The notes under the pieces: generated by a model
What the model was told of the DNA's origin: nothing
The model's input: the letters and a program-made list of their open reading frames with translations, nothing else
Databases searched by the model: none
Shown here: positions 24,692 to 33,082 of the stretch, piece by piece
Numbering within the stretch: position 1 is the stretch's first letter
How the letters are laid out: every line of letters starts with the position of its first letter
Origin: Streptomyces sp. NBC_01775
Lineage (GTDB): Bacteria > Actinomycetota > Actinomycetes > Streptomycetales > Streptomycetaceae
NCBI RefSeq assembly: GCF_035917675.1
Contig: NZ_CP109104.1
Location: forward strand, 5,828,001-5,892,000
Direction of reading: 5' to 3'
DNA length: 64,000 bases
Program-made: the position numbers and the translations under genes

Positions 24692-26509
24692 GTGGGGGAC
24701 AGGACGCAGGACGGCGCGCAGCCGGGTGACGTGATCGAGGGCCGCTGGCGATTGGTGCGGGTCCTCGGCGAGGGCGGCATGGGCCGTGTCTGGAAGGCGC
24801 ACGACGCGCGGCTGGACACCCATGTGGCGCTCAAGGAGCTGTGGCTGCCGTCCGGGCTGCCGCCCGGGGAGCGCGAAGAGCGGCTGCGGCGGGCGGAGTT
24901 CGAGGCGCTGAGCGCGGTCCGGCTGCGGGATCACCCGCACGTCGTCACGGTGCACGACGTGGTGGTGGTGGACGGGCGGCCGTGGATCGTGATGCAGCTC
25001 GTCACCGGCGGCACCCTGCACGAGCGGCTGGCCCGCGGCCCGCTGCCGCCGCGCGCGGCCCGGCGGCTCGCTGTGGCGCTGCTGGACGCGCTGGAGGCCG
25101 CGCACCGGCAGAACATCGTGCACCGCGACGTGAAACCGGCCAACGTCATGGTGACCGACGACAAGCGCGTCCTCCTCACGGACTTCGGCATCGCGGCCTC
25201 GGGCACGGAGAAGGGCGCGGCCGGGGCCGCGACCGCGGCGGGCGCCGTCCTCGGCTCGGCGCCCTACCTCGCACCCGAGCGTGTCCAGGGCCGAGGGGCG
25301 ACCGCGGCCAGCGACCTCTTCGCGCTCGGCGCGACGCTGTTCGAGACGGTGGAGGGCACCTCCCCCTTCGCCCGGGACACCTCGGCGGCCTCGCTGCACG
25401 CCGCCGCGTACGAGGACCCGCCGCCACTGCGCCGCGCGGGCGCGCTGGCCCCGCTGATCACGGCCCTGCTGGCCAAGGACCCGAAGGCCCGCCCGACGGT
25501 GGCGGGTGCCAGAGCGCTGCTCCCGGCGGACACCGCGGACACCGCGGGCCCCGGCGGCGAGGCCGCGGACGGCGAGGAGACGGCGGAGGAGGGCGGCGAG
25601 CGCCGCGTAACCCCCAACGGGACCCGGCTGTTGACCTCCGTCCACTCCCCGCCCCCGACAGTCGTCACCACTGCCGTCGTCAAGGTCCGCAACAAGGCGT
25701 CGGTGCCTGTCCGCGTGTTCATCGCCGGTCAGGACCGCGGCAAGGTGGCCCCCGAGACGACCGGCAGCTTCCGCGCCCCACCGGGCGTGCACACCGTCCG
25801 GACGCGTATCAAGGGCGACGAGTCGGCCCCCCGGACCTTCCGCATGGAGGCGGGCGTCACCCTCCGCCTGGTGGCCCGCCGCCTGGGCGGCAAGCCGGTA
25901 CTGGAGCGCGCGGACAAGGCGAAGGAGAGGAAGGAGCAGCAGCGGACGCGGGCGAAGCGGCCGGCGCAGGCGAAGCCGGCCCGGCCCAAGCCGCAGGCGC
26001 AGGGGAAGCAGCCAGGCGTCAAACAGTCCGCGGCCGTGCCGAAGCCACCGCCGTCCAAGGCGTCCGGCAGCAGCACGCCTGCCGGCAAACCCGCCGGAGC
26101 CGACAGTTCGTCCTCCGGGGGCGGCTGCGCCGTGCTCGTGGTGGGGGCCCTGATCCTGGGGCTGCTGCTCTACACCGAGAACGCGGAATTCTCCGGCGAC
26201 CTCAGCCAGTATCTGAACTCCCCCGCCGAGAAGGCGGACGTCGGCGACTGTCTGCACTACGGCTCCTGGAAGAAGGACGACAAGCCCTGGCACGAGTGGG
26301 TCGAGGTCCCCTGCTGGTCGGCGGCGGCCACCTACAAGGTGAGCAGCAGGCTCTACGGCCCGTCCCGCACCAGCACAGGCACCGGCACCAGTTCAGGCAC
26401 CAGCACCGGCACGGACCTCGGCTCCGGCACGCCGACGGGCTGCGCCCTCACCTCCCAGCGCGTCGAACTCTCCTCCGTCACCCTGTGCGCCACGCGCAAG
26501 GTGGGCTAG
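24692..26509 (+). CDS. transmembrane serine/threonine protein kinase
   Basis: Protein of 605 residues. The Hanks-type kinase domain (about 13-270) has the glycine loop LGEGGMGRVWKA, catalytic Lys48 (VALKEL), HRDVKPAN (Asp146) and DFG (Asp164). The activation segment lacks a clear Thr-rich stretch (GSAPYLAPERV). A PEGA-like beta segment (about 335-405: VRVFIAGQDRGKVAP) is followed by a Lys/Ala/Pro/Gln linker. One membrane helix lies at about 477-495 (CAVLVVGALILGLLLYT), with a short extracellular domain with several cysteines and a Thr/Gly/Ser repeat. A GTG start at 24617 is an alternative. The ligand is unknown. Confidence 0.88.
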   Translation: MGDRTQDGAQPGDVIEGRWRLVRVLGEGGMGRVWKAHDARLDTHVALKELWLPSGLPPGEREERLRRAEFEALSAVRLRDHPHVVTVHDVVVVDGRPWIVMQLVTGGTLHERLARGPLPPRAARRLAVALLDALEAAHRQNIVHRDVKPANVMVTDDKRVLLTDFGIAASGTEKGAAGAATAAGAVLGSAPYLAPERVQGRGATAASDLFALGATLFETVEGTSPFARDTSAASLHAAAYEDPPPLRRAGALAPLITALLAKDPKARPTVAGARALLPADTADTAGPGGEAADGEETAEEGGERRVTPNGTRLLTSVHSPPPTVVTTAVVKVRNKASVPVRVFIAGQDRGKVAPETTGSFRAPPGVHTVRTRIKGDESAPRTFRMEAGVTLRLVARRLGGKPVLERADKAKERKEQQRTRAKRPAQAKPARPKPQAQGKQPGVKQSAAVPKPPPSKASGSSTPAGKPAGADSSSSGGGCAVLVVGALILGLLLYTENAEFSGDLSQYLNSPAEKADVGDCLHYGSWKKDDKPWHEWVEVPCWSAAATYKVSSRLYGPSRTSTGTGTSSGTSTGTDLGSGTPTGCALTSQRVELSSVTLCATRKVG

Positions 26510-26536
26510 GCCCTTCTCAAAGAACGCCCCTGGGGA

Positions 26537-26579
26537 GTGTCGTCGAAGTCCCGCCGGGCAGACGGGACTTCGAAGACAC
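26537..26579. terminator. hairpin terminator after the kinase gene
   Basis: Arms GTGTC-g-TCGAAGTCCCG and CGGGACTTCGA-a-GACAC pair with one mismatch over 17 positions, around a 9-nt loop. It lies 30 bp after the kinase stop and ahead of the MFS gene. Confidence 0.75.
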
Positions 26580-26657
26580 GACCTAGGTCCAGCGGCGGAG
26601 GAATACCCCGCCCCCGGGTAGGAGCCAAAGGCGAGTTGTGCCTCTTACCTTGGGGGC

Positions 26658-28196
26658 ATGGCAGCGAACGAGGAGAGGGTCCCGGGGGACGCCCGGGTGG
26701 AGGCCGTACCGGTGCCGGGCGCACCACCCGGCCCGGGTGTCACGTCTGTAACGGGCAGCCCTCCCGCATCGGAGGTCACACCGACCGCACCGCCCACGGA
26801 GTCGGTGCTGAGCCGCCCCTACCGGGCGCTGACGCTCGGCATCGTCTCCGTCGTGCTGATGATCGCCTTCGAGGCGACGGCCGTGGGGACGGCCATGCCC
26901 GTCGCCGCCGACGAGCTGAACGGCATCTCCCTGTACGCGTACGCCTTCTCCGCGTTCTTCACCACCGCCATCGTCGGCATGGTCGGCTCGGGCCAGTGGT
27001 GCGACCGGCGCGGTCCGCTGCCGCCGCTGGCGACCGGCATCGTGGGGTTCGCGGCCGGGCTCGTGCTGTCCGGCACCGCCGTGACGATGTGGATCTTCGT
27101 ACTGGGCCGGGCCGTGCAGGGCGTCGGCGGCGGGCTGGTGATCGTCGCGCTGTACGTCACCGTCAGCCGGGCCTTCCCCGAACGGCTGCGCCCCACCGTC
27201 ATGGCCGCGTTCGCCGCCTCCTGGGTCGTGCCCTCCGTCATCGGTCCGCTCCTGTCCGGGACCGTCACCCAGCACCTGGGCTGGCGCTGGGTCTTCCTCG
27301 GCATACCCGTGCTCGTCCTCCTGCCGCTCGTGGTGATGCTGCCGCCGCTGCGGCGCAAGGCATCCGGGCCGCCCGAGGGCGCCGCGCCGGGGCCCGGTGA
27401 CGGCCGACGCATCCGGCTCGCCGTCGTCGTGGCGCTGGGCGCCGGGCTGCTCCAGTACGCCGGCCAGGATCTGCGCTGGATCGCCCTGCTGCCCGCCGCG
27501 CTCGGGATGGCGCTGCTCGTGCCGTCCGTACGGACGCTGCTGCCGCGCGGCACCGCGCGTGCCGCGCGCGGGCTGCCCGCCGTGATCCTGCTGCGCGGCA
27601 TGGCGGCCGGGGCGTTCATCGTCGCGGAGAGCTTCGTCCCGCTGATGCTGGTGACCCAGCGCGGGCTGTCGGTCACCATGGCGGGGCTCACGCTCGCGGC
27701 GGGGGGTGCCTTCTGGGCGCTGGGCTCCTTCGCGCAGTCGCGGCCCGGCCTGGAGCCGCACCGGGAGCGGCTGGTGCGCACCGGCATGGTGCTGGTCACC
27801 TTCGCCATCGCCTATTCGCCGCTGGTGCTGGTCCACTCCGTTCCGGTGTGGACGCTGGCCCTCGCCATGGCCGGCGGCTGCCTCGGGATGGGCCTGGTCA
27901 TCTCCTCGCTGAGCGTGCTGATGCTGCGGCTGTCGGCGCCCGAGGAGGCGGGCCGCAACTCCGCCGCGCTCCAGCTGTGCGACGGGCTGTCCAACGTGCT
28001 GCTGCTCGCCGTGACCGGTGCGCTGTTCGCCGCGCTCGGCGGGGGGTCGGTGAGCGTGGAGGAGGGCGCTCATGGGGCCGCCGTGGACGGCGCCCGGCCG
28101 GGCGCGTTCGTCGCTGTCTACGCGGTGTCCGCTGTCGTCGCTCTCATGGGGGTGGGGGTCGCGGGGCGCCTGCGTTCGGCACCGCCGGGAGGGTGA
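26658..28196 (+). CDS. MFS transporter
   Basis: Membrane protein of 512 residues. After a Pro/Val-rich cytoplasmic N-terminus of about 50 residues come about 12-14 hydrophobic helices. The A-type motif GSGQWCDRRGP follows the second helix, and GRAVQGVGGGLVIVALYVTVSR is typical of drug/H+ antiporters. The substrate is unknown; multidrug export is the usual guess for this group. The LysR gene follows after 59 bp on the same strand. Confidence 0.87.
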   Translation: MAANEERVPGDARVEAVPVPGAPPGPGVTSVTGSPPASEVTPTAPPTESVLSRPYRALTLGIVSVVLMIAFEATAVGTAMPVAADELNGISLYAYAFSAFFTTAIVGMVGSGQWCDRRGPLPPLATGIVGFAAGLVLSGTAVTMWIFVLGRAVQGVGGGLVIVALYVTVSRAFPERLRPTVMAAFAASWVVPSVIGPLLSGTVTQHLGWRWVFLGIPVLVLLPLVVMLPPLRRKASGPPEGAAPGPGDGRRIRLAVVVALGAGLLQYAGQDLRWIALLPAALGMALLVPSVRTLLPRGTARAARGLPAVILLRGMAAGAFIVAESFVPLMLVTQRGLSVTMAGLTLAAGGAFWALGSFAQSRPGLEPHRERLVRTGMVLVTFAIAYSPLVLVHSVPVWTLALAMAGGCLGMGLVISSLSVLMLRLSAPEEAGRNSAALQLCDGLSNVLLLAVTGALFAALGGGSVSVEEGAHGAAVDGARPGAFVAVYAVSAVVALMGVGVAGRLRSAPPGG

Positions 28197-28255
28197 TCCA
28201 AAAGCTGGGGGAGGGGGCATGTCGTGAGGAGCCAAAATCTGCTTATGGTTCGGGG

Positions 28256-29161
28256 ATGTTCGACTCGCGGCACATCAAGACCTTTCACGAAGTGGTGCGC
28301 GCAGGCTCGTACTCCGCCGCCGCGCGGGCCCTCGGCTACACCCAGCCGGCGATCACCCAGCAGATGAAGGCACTCGAACGGTCCGTGGGCTCGCCCCTGT
28401 TCGTGCGCGTCGGGCGGCAGATGCGGCTGACCGAGGCGGGCGAGACACTGGCCCGGCACTCGGAAGTGATCCTCGACAGCATCAGCACGGCCCAGCAGCA
28501 GATGGCCTCGCTCACCAGGCTGCGGGCGGGGAAGGTCAGCGTCTGCGCCTTTCCCAGCGCCGGCGCCACCCTCGTGCCCGAGGCCCTCGCCCGGCTCGCG
28601 GCCGGGCATCCGGGCGTGCGGGTCGAGCTCCAGGAGGGCGAGCCGCCCGAGTCGCTGCGCAAGGTGGTGCGCGGGGAGTGCGACATCACACTCGCCTTCA
28701 CCTATCCAGGGCTGCACGAACAGGTGCCGCCCGAGCTGGTGGAGTTCCCGCTGCTGGAGGACCAGCTCACCGTGCTGCTGCCGACCGGGCATCCGATGGC
28801 CCGGCGCCGCGCCGTCAAACTGGGCGAACTGGCCGACGAGCGCTGGATCGCGGGCTGTCTGCGCTGCCGCGCCAACTTCCTGCACGAGTGCGCCGAACTC
28901 GGCTTCGCGCCCGACATCGTCTTCACCACCGACGACAACCTCGTGGTGCAGAGCCTGGTCGCCGAGGGGCTGGGCATCGCGATGATGCCGGGCCTCGTGC
29001 TCTCCTTCCTCGTCCACCAGAAGGTCACGGGCCGCGCTCTGGACCCCGCCTCCCGGCGCCAGGTGTCCGCGTACGTCCTGCGCGAGCACCTGGAGATACC
29101 CGCGACCGCGCTGGTGCTGGACGCGCTGCGCGCGGTGGCCGAGCGCCGGATCGGCTGCTGA
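28256..29161 (+). CDS. LysR family transcriptional regulator
   Basis: Regulator of 301 residues. The N-terminal winged HTH (HIKTFHEVVRAGSYSAAARALGYTQPAITQQMKAL) is followed by a periplasmic-binding-like effector domain. Two close cysteines in GCLRCRANF (about 200) are unusual for the family and could report redox or thiol state; that is inference. It lies upstream of, and in the same direction as, the thiol dioxygenase and YeiH-type exporter genes, separated by the dispersed repeat. It may control them. Confidence 0.88.
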   Translation: MFDSRHIKTFHEVVRAGSYSAAARALGYTQPAITQQMKALERSVGSPLFVRVGRQMRLTEAGETLARHSEVILDSISTAQQQMASLTRLRAGKVSVCAFPSAGATLVPEALARLAAGHPGVRVELQEGEPPESLRKVVRGECDITLAFTYPGLHEQVPPELVEFPLLEDQLTVLLPTGHPMARRRAVKLGELADERWIAGCLRCRANFLHECAELGFAPDIVFTTDDNLVVQSLVAEGLGIAMMPGLVLSFLVHQKVTGRALDPASRRQVSAYVLREHLEIPATALVLDALRAVAERRIGC

Positions 29162-29189
29162 AGGCGGCACGCGGCCGGCCGCCTTCGGC

Positions 29190-29321
29190 GTGTCCGGCGG
29201 ATCTTTCTGTTGCCCTGCTTCCTGGTGTGCTGAGCGGGGGCTGCCCCTGGCTGTGTTGTGCAGGGTGCGGGTGGGTCTTGGGCTGGGCGCGCAGTTCCCC
29301 GCGCCCCTTCCGGGCGCCCGG
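29190..29321 (+). repeat. dispersed intergenic repeat, copy 1
   Basis: About 132 bp alignable over its length with 38524-38678. It begins GTGTCCGGCRGATC and includes TGCCCCTGGCTGTG and the segment GGGCTGGGCGCGCAGTTCCC, and ends GCGCCCGG. GGGCGCG and CGCGCCC can pair around the CAGTTCCC loop. It is an intergenic element of a type I associate with Streptomyces genomes, here following the LysR gene. It may act as a terminator or be a mobile-like module. Confidence 0.75.
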
Positions 29322-29422
29322 GTGCAGGGACGCCCTGGCACACGCAATCCATAAGCACGGGGCGCAGTCAGCCCAACAAACCGTCGTTGGACGTGATATG
29401 TGACCGGCGCCACGCTGCCGGT

Positions 29423-30007
29423 ATGGCTGCGACGACCGAGACCTCACCCGCCCCCACGGCGCCCACGACGGGGCGCCTGCGCACCCTCGTCGAGGACGTA
29501 CGCGAGGCCGTCGGCCGGGGGCTGCCCCCGGATGTGACCGCCTACCTGGTGGGCGAGAAGCTCGCGCCGCACCTGGGCGCCGAGGGGCTGCTCACCCCCG
29601 CCCAGCGCGAGCCCGACCCCGAGTGCTACCGCCAGCACCTGCTCCACGCCGAGAGCGACGGCAGCTTCTCCGTCGTGGCGCTGGTCTGGCTGCCGGGTCA
29701 GGGCACCTCGATCCACGACCACGTCTCCTGGTGTGTGACCGGCGTCCACCAGGGCGAGGAGCACGAGCGCCGCTACCGGCTGCTGCCCGCCGAGGCCGCC
29801 GGCGGGAGCGCGCGGCTCGTCGCCACCGAGGACGTGGTCAACCCGGCCGGCTCGGTATGCGGTTTCGCGCCGCCCGGCGACATCCACCGGGTGTGGAACG
29901 GCTGCTACGACGACACCGTCGCCGTCTCGCTGCACCTGTACGGCGCCGACATCTCACGGCTCGGCAGCAGCGTCCGCCGGGTCTACGACCTTCCCGCCGA
30001 CGCCTGA
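29423..30007 (+). CDS. cysteine dioxygenase family (thiol dioxygenase) cupin
   Basis: Cupin of 194 residues. The three-histidine iron site of thiol dioxygenases is visible: His98 and His100 (SIHDHVSW) and His155 (GDIHRVWN). GEEHERRY matches the first cupin motif. These enzymes add O2 to cysteine or 3-mercaptopropionate, giving the sulfinate, so excess thiol sulfur is oxidised. The stop codon overlaps the start of the sulfate/sulfite-exporter-like gene (TGATG), so product formation and export are probably coupled. Confidence 0.85.
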   Translation: MAATTETSPAPTAPTTGRLRTLVEDVREAVGRGLPPDVTAYLVGEKLAPHLGAEGLLTPAQREPDPECYRQHLLHAESDGSFSVVALVWLPGQGTSIHDHVSWCVTGVHQGEEHERRYRLLPAEAAGGSARLVATEDVVNPAGSVCGFAPPGDIHRVWNGCYDDTVAVSLHLYGADISRLGSSVRRVYDLPADA

Positions 30008-31122
30008 TGGCGCTGCTGGGGGAGCGTGTCCGGTCCTCCCGGGCCACGTCCTCCCGGGCCACGGCGCCCGGCACGGGGCCCGGCGGCGGGCGCGGTAGCG
30101 CGAACGGGCCCGTCGGCACGTCCGCGCGCAGACCCAGCAGGCTGCCGGGGCTGGCGCTGGCGGCGCTCGGCGTCGTCGCGGCCTCGGCCGTGCATCTGCT
30201 GGTGCCCGCCGTGCCGATGCTGACGGCCGCCGTCGTCCTGGGCATCGCCGCGGCCCATCTGCCCGGAATCCGGGGCCTGGTGCACGGCCTGGCACGCCCC
30301 GGGCTGACGCTCGCCGGGAAGCGGCTGATGCGGCTCGGCATCGTCCTGCTCGGCCTCAAGCTCGGCCTGAGCGACGTGCTCGGGCTCGGCTGGGCGACGG
30401 TCGCGATGGTGGCGGGCGTCGTCACCGCGACGTTCTTCGGCACCGTATGGCTGGGCCGCAAGCTCGGCCTCAGCGGCGACCAGCCCGTCCTCATCGCCAC
30501 CGGCTACTCGATCTGCGGGGCCTCCGCGATCGGCGCCGTCAGCGATGTACGCGGCAGCGAGGAGCGGGACGTCGCCACCTCCGTCGCCCTCGTCACCTTG
30601 TGCGGCACGCTCGCCATCGCCGCCTTGCCCCTGCTGCACCAGCCGCTGGGGCTGGACGACGGGCAGTTCGGGCGCTGGGTCGGCGCCGGTGTCCACGACG
30701 TGGGCCAGGTCGTGGCCACCGCGCAGACCGCGGGGCCCGACGCGCTCGGACAGGCCGTGCTGGTGAAGCTGGTCCGCGTGATGGCGCTCGCGCCGCTGGT
30801 CGCGGCGATGGTGGTGGCCGTACGCCGCCGGGGAAGCGCGGACGCCGTCCCCGGCCAGAAGCGACCCCCGCTGGTGCCGCTGTTCGTCCTCGGCTTCCTG
30901 GCGATGGTCGCCCTGCGCACGACCGGCCGACTGCCCGGCACCGCGCTGGACGGTGCGGCCTGGGTGCAGGAAGTGCTGCTCGCCGCCGCGCTGTTCGGCC
31001 TGGGCAGCGCCGTCCACCTGCCGTCCCTGGCGAGAACGGGCGGCCGGGTCGCCGCACTGGGCCTGTGCTCCTGGATCGTCATCGCGGCGGCGTCGTACGG
31101 CGGGGTACTGCTGACGACGTGA
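30007..31122 (+). CDS. YeiH-type putative sulfate exporter family transporter (UPF0324)
   Basis: Membrane protein of 371 residues. A Ser/Thr/Gly-rich cytoplasmic N-terminus of about 45 residues is followed by about ten helices. Family motifs include LMRLGIVLLGLKLGLSDV, ATGYSICGASAIGAVS and GAGVHDVGQVVATAQTAG. The family is assigned as putative sulfate/sulfonate exporters. Co-translation with a thiol dioxygenase supports a role in disposing of oxidised sulfur. A second, diverged copy of the last 75 bases, including the stop codon, lies at 33698-33772. Confidence 0.88.
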   Translation: MALLGERVRSSRATSSRATAPGTGPGGGRGSANGPVGTSARRPSRLPGLALAALGVVAASAVHLLVPAVPMLTAAVVLGIAAAHLPGIRGLVHGLARPGLTLAGKRLMRLGIVLLGLKLGLSDVLGLGWATVAMVAGVVTATFFGTVWLGRKLGLSGDQPVLIATGYSICGASAIGAVSDVRGSEERDVATSVALVTLCGTLAIAALPLLHQPLGLDDGQFGRWVGAGVHDVGQVVATAQTAGPDALGQAVLVKLVRVMALAPLVAAMVVAVRRRGSADAVPGQKRPPLVPLFVLGFLAMVALRTTGRLPGTALDGAAWVQEVLLAAALFGLGSAVHLPSLARTGGRVAALGLCSWIVIAAASYGGVLLTT

Positions 31123-31125
31123 CGG
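31051..31125 (+). repeat. direct repeat copy A: 3' end of the exporter gene
   Basis: These 75 bases align without gaps to 33698-33772 with 61 identities. They encode the last codons of the exporter (ending AAASYGGVLLTT and stop). With copy B they enclose the 2.6-kb accessory patch. Confidence 0.85.
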
Positions 31126-31158
31126 CGTGACGGCGTGACGACGTGACGGCGTGACGGC
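31119..31158. repeat. five 8-bp GTGACGGC tandem units
   Basis: GTGACGGC repeats five times in tandem (the third unit is GTGACGAC) across and just past the exporter stop codon. It is a slippage tract at the exact edge of the accessory patch. Confidence 0.85.
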
Positions 31159-31194
31159 ATCGCCACTTTCGGGCGCCGTACCGCGGTCACCGAT

Positions 31195-31290
31195 CTGAAT
31201 CAGCGCCACCCGCTGGACGTGATCGTCGTAGTAGCGCCGGCCGCTGGGGGACCTGGTGCTGACCAGCAAGCCCACGGAAGCAAGACCGGT
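31195..31290 (-). pseudogene. MerR-type regulator fragment
   Basis: A minus-strand stretch encodes a run typical of the MerR recognition wing (GLLVSTRSPSGRRYYDDHVQ, continuing RVALIQ). There is no HTH start before it and no dimerisation region after it. It is an isolated remnant within the accessory patch. Confidence 0.55.
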
Positions 31291-31334
31291 GGTCTTCCCC
31301 TGGATGTCTGCGGCGCATGCCATGATCCGGTCTC

Positions 31335-31865
31335 ATGAGTGACCGTTCGCTGTCGTCTGCCTGGCTGGCCTCGTGGATGAGCAGGGTCTCAGGCGTACTG
31401 ACGGCGATGACAGACGAGTTCGAGCGTCGGCACGGGTTTCCCCCGGGCACCAATCGGGTCAGGTCGGCCGACCACGGCGACCAGGTGGCGGCTCGTGCTC
31501 TGGCCCAAGTGGAGCGCGTCCCCGCTGACCTGCTCACTTTCTACGACAGCGTCGGTGACGTCACCTGGGAAGACGTCGGCAACGGCTACTTCGTCGAGCC
31601 GGTACGTGAGGTCCTCCTCCGGCTCAAGGAATACGGCACTGTCGGCATCGGCGCAGGCCAGGCGACTGGCGGCTTGGTCATCGGCTCAGACGGTGGCGGA
31701 CTGTGTTACGTCACGGGCCCCGACGGGGCGGTTCACCGGACGCGGACAGCGACGCTGGACGAACCCGAGCTCGACAAGGTGGCTGGTGACCTGCGGCAGT
31801 TTCTGGAGCGGCTGGAGAAATCCCTGACGCGGTTCGTGACCGACGGCGGGCCGGGGTACCTGTAG
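31335..31865 (+). CDS. SUKH/SMI1-KNR4-like protein
   Basis: Protein of 176 residues. The C-terminal two thirds resemble SMI1/KNR4 (SUKH) domains: RVPADLLTFYDSVGDVTWED, a Gly-rich turn near GLVIGSDGGGLCYVTGPDG, then an acidic helix ending DLRQFLERLEK. SUKH proteins are often immunity proteins against secreted toxins, but many are orphans. No toxin gene is adjacent, so it may be an orphan immunity gene carried on the patch. The frame is intact, unlike its neighbours. Confidence 0.65.
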   Translation: MSDRSLSSAWLASWMSRVSGVLTAMTDEFERRHGFPPGTNRVRSADHGDQVAARALAQVERVPADLLTFYDSVGDVTWEDVGNGYFVEPVREVLLRLKEYGTVGIGAGQATGGLVIGSDGGGLCYVTGPDGAVHRTRTATLDEPELDKVAGDLRQFLERLEKSLTRFVTDGGPGYL

Positions 31866-31899
31866 GAGCCGTTCCCGGCACCTCTTGTGTCAGTCGTTT

Positions 31900-32253
31900 T
31901 CACACGCGCTGCCGCTTGCTGAAGTCAACGAAATCCGACCAGGCGGTCGGCGGGAAGGCCAGGGTGCCGCCTGCCCGGTCCTTGGTGTAAAGCTCGATCT
32001 CGCGTGGCTGGGTGACGGAGAACTCCGCCGAGTAGGTTTCGACGAGCACGAACTTGTCGTCGAACATGGAGAATGAGTTGCCGGGCCAGATGGCGAGTCG
32101 AGCAGATCTCGGGATGGGGCCCAGGCTCAGCCTCGGGAGCCGCATCGCGGTCATGAGGCGGTCGAGCTGGCCTTTCATCACTTCCGGTCCGCCGAAGTTG
32201 GTGTAGAGAGCCTGCTCGGCGAGCAGCACATTGAAGATCAGGTTGCCCTGGTA
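31900..32253 (-). pseudogene. XRE/DUF5753-type regulator, C-terminal fragment
   Basis: About 118 codons match the C-terminal ligand-binding domain (DUF5753) of streptomycete XRE regulators: YQGNLIFNVLLAEQAL, LDRLMTAMRLPRLSLGPIP, VLVETYSAEFSV, PREIELYTKDRAGGTLAF. The N-terminal HTH is absent. Upstream sequence in this frame becomes nonsense at the point where another gene's 5' end begins (about 32250), so a deletion has joined two genes. The stop codon is intact. Confidence 0.75.
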
Positions 32254-32383
32254 CGTCGACCTGCATGAACAGGTCGTTGGCGAAGACCTTCCAGCCTTGG
32301 ATGACGTAGCTGTCCTGGTCGGTGGCGTACACGGTGGGGCTGTCTCCTGGGGTGGAGTTCTTACCAAGGAGCCGTGGCTTCAT
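32249..32383 (-). pseudogene. 5' fragment of a small XRE-associated protein
   Basis: ATG at 32383 begins a short frame (MKPRLLGKNSTPGDSPTVYA, then TDQDSYVIQGWKV and DLFMQVDVP). It resembles small streptomycete proteins with an ATD-x-YVVQGW signature that sit near XRE/DUF5753 regulators. I cannot give it a family name. After about 45 residues the frame is broken by fusion with the DUF5753 fragment. Confidence 0.6.
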
Positions 32384-32404
32384 GGCTGCTCTCCCGTCCG
32401 CTCC

Positions 32405-32482
32405 TTGCGCAGGTTTGCGCGACATAACGATGGCCGAGGCGACGTTCGAGGCGGTCAATCGACTTGCTGCAAACTCGCGCAA
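32405..32482. promoter_or_regulatory. inverted pair of 14-bp operator-like sites
   Basis: TTGCGCAGGTTTGC (32405-32418) on the plus strand and TTGCGCGAGTTTGC on the minus strand (32469-32482) face each other about 50 bp apart. They sit between the divergent remnants of the small protein gene and the HATPase gene. This arrangement suits a shared regulator such as the broken XRE protein. They appear to have survived the decay of both genes. Confidence 0.5.
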
Positions 32483-32544
32483 TCGCCTTGGGACTTGGAA
32501 CCGCGGCGGTCTACGTTCATCCCTGCGTCCTCGTGATGCCGCGC

Positions 32545-32765
32545 CGTCAGGCCTGGTCCACGCACTGAGCCTTGGCGGGTTGAGGAGAGTGCTCCGGTCT
32601 GGTCGTCTCCGAACTGGTCGGCAACGCGGTCCAGCACAGCGGAAGTCGAATGATCCGAGTCGGCATCGTCCGCCTCGGGTCAGACATCGTGCGGATCTCC
32701 GTGTCCGACAAGTCGACGGCAAACCCCCGTCCCCCAAATGGCTGCCGAGGAGGCTTGGGTGACCG
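32545..32765 (+). pseudogene. HATPase (anti-sigma-like ATP-binding protein) remnant
   Basis: One frame reads ALAG-stop-GECSGLVVSELVGNAVQHSG, then RMIRVGIVRLGSDIVRISVSD. This matches the N-box region of RsbW-like ATP-binding proteins (VVSELVTNAVRHG). Stops interrupt it upstream (one where Trp is expected), and the C-terminal ATP lid is missing. In streptomycetes these genes commonly sit divergent from XRE/DUF5753 operons, which fits the neighbours. Confidence 0.7.
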
Positions 32766-33082
32766 GGACGTGTGCCCTGCTGCCGCCGCGACGGCACCCC
32801 GGCCGTCTGCATCGGGCCGGCGGCCTCCAACGGGATGCATGCCCCCTTCATTCCTGTGAGGGAGGTATTGCCGAACTGGCTTACATGGTCTGGGAGTACT
32901 TCACCTCGGAGGGTCCCTACTCCCGTTTCACTCCCGCCTCTCCGGCATGCTGACCGGCTTTCCCGGACTTGCGTTATCGCCGCAGAGGCGGATTCACCCC
33001 CGCCCTGGTCGTTCCCCGATTCATGGACAGGTCGAGATGGCCTGGGCGGGTCCACTCGCGTCAACCTCGGGAAGGAATCACT
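32766..33082. other. decayed sequence without a recognisable gene
   Basis: About 320 bp between the HATPase and phosphotransferase remnants. All frames are short, and composition is slightly less GC-biased than in the flanking genes. A plausible ribosome binding site (GGGAAGGAAT) precedes GTG 33083. Nothing else could be identified. Confidence 0.5.
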
